This document shows positions 13,384 through 13,509 of a stretch of DNA of 13,509 nucleotides, in pieces; the stretch's first letter is position 1, and each line of letters starts with the position of its first letter. The translations under genes and the position numbers were made by a program. Source of the DNA: Ferruginibacter sp. (GTDB lineage Bacteria > Bacteroidota > Bacteroidia > Chitinophagales > Chitinophagaceae); contig JAGPDJ010000030.1 in assembly GCA_018057635.1 (NCBI GenBank), positions 1 to 13,509 of the forward strand. Direction: 5' to 3'. A model generated the notes under the pieces. That model saw only the letters and a program-made list of their open reading frames with translations, did not search any database and had not been told where the DNA came from.

Positions 13384-13401
13384 AAAAAGATGTCATCTTT
13401 T
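13384..13401 (+). repeat. REP-like copy 4 (forward)
   Basis: Arms AAAAGATG (13385-13392) and CATCTTTT (13394-13401) surround a central T. The stop codon of the minus-strand gene at the window edge (13393-13395) uses the centre of this palindrome. Confidence 0.8.
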
Positions 13402-13509
13402 ATTTAAGAAATATTGCTCCTCCCCTTCCATATCGATATGTGGATAATACTGCTTCAACAACTTTACCTTTTCAAGGTTATTCAAAAGAAATTTTTTATG
13501 CTGCTCTGA
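13393..13509 (-). CDS. C-terminal fragment of an unidentified protein
   Basis: Reading leftward from the window edge gives 38 codons and then TGA at 13393-13395, the gene's 5' part being outside the window. The peptide begins SEQHKKFLLNNLEKVKLL and ends EGEEQYFLNKR. It is rich in Lys, Glu and Leu with a helical periodicity (LLNNLEKVKLLKQYY), which looks like a genuine protein C-terminus rather than random sequence. No family is recognisable from this much. It converges with the transposase-like gene, and its stop codon is provided by the last REP-like palindrome, so the final residues Lys-Arg may come from repeat sequence. That it is a real gene is an inference from composition and the open frame to the edge. 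Confidence 0.5.
   Translation of the reverse strand, partial: SEQHKKFLLNNLEKVKLLKQYYPHIDMEGEEQYFLNKR

Larger units (their letters stand above)
13231..13401. repeat. Array of four polar REP-like palindromes (BIME/REPIN-like)
   Basis: The 15-mer AAAAAGATGTCATCT occurs four times: forward at 13231-13245, reverse at 13280-13294, reverse at 13344-13358, forward at 13384-13398. Each contains the palindrome AGATG-n-CATCT with centres at 13240, 13285, 13349 and 13393, so spacings are 45, 64 and 44 bp. Flanks of the copies differ, while the core does not, which argues for maintained repeats rather than one recent tandem duplication. GGTAA/TTACC pentamers lie at 13258-13262, 13270-13274 and 13339-13343. 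The array fills the convergent gap between the transposase-like gene and the truncated minus-strand gene. Position beside a RAYT suggests that these are its cognate sites (inference). Confidence 0.85.

Noticed and set aside
13231..13401. CRISPR array
   Set aside because: The repeats are only 15 bp, alternate in orientation, have unequal spacers (45, 64 and 44 bp between centres) and have no cas genes nearby. A REP-like array fits better.
12537..13401. Complete IS200/IS605 insertion sequence
   Set aside because: The protein has RAYT-type motifs (KWSSY, HRPFK), no tnpB is present and no matching left and right ends could be defined. A domesticated, single-copy RAYT is more likely.

Overview
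The window looks like the chromosome of a Bacteroidota member, most likely a Chitinophagaceae-type soil or freshwater bacterium. The signs are low-to-moderate GC, a TonB-dependent receptor and a DUF5686-type protein that each begin with a carboxypeptidase-regulatory-like domain, the absence of Shine-Dalgarno sequences, and TAnnTTTG-like -7 promoter boxes close to start codons. The genus is inference; no rRNA or other marker is present.

Layout. 1-3041 (minus strand) holds a TonB-dependent outer-membrane receptor followed 42 bp downstream by the start of a fasciclin-domain lipoprotein that runs off the window; the two probably form an operon. Divergent from it, 3179-4108 is purC (purine synthesis). 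Its stop codon directly abuts the stop of a convergent small SET-domain protein (4109-4513, minus). A 52-aa lmo0937-type membrane protein (4648-4806, plus) follows, with a hairpin terminator between it and the convergent trhO.

4998-11739 is a run of four minus-strand genes, read from right to left: a penicillin-acylase-family Ntn hydrolase, a small four-helix membrane protein, a DUF5686-type outer-membrane protein, and trhO (tRNA U34 hydroxylase). miaE (tRNA position-37 hydroxylase, 11854-12468) is divergent from the acylase gene. The window therefore carries two unrelated O2-dependent tRNA hydroxylases.

The most unusual part is 12537-13401. A REP-associated (Y1, HUH) transposase-like gene is preceded by a 12-bp hairpin that ends 3 bp before its start codon. 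It is followed by four copies of a polar palindrome, core AAAAAGATGTCATCT, in the order forward, reverse, reverse, forward, with centre spacings of 45, 64 and 44 bp. The array fills the whole convergent gap to the next, truncated gene on the minus strand. The transposase stop codon overlaps the first copy and the neighbour's stop codon lies in the heart of the last copy. This fits a RAYT/REPIN-type system in which a domesticated transposase recognises its own local palindromes. The link between protein and repeats is inferred from position and family knowledge, not shown.

No gene-free stretch exceeds 300 bp. No rRNA, tRNA, CRISPR array or complete insertion sequence was seen.
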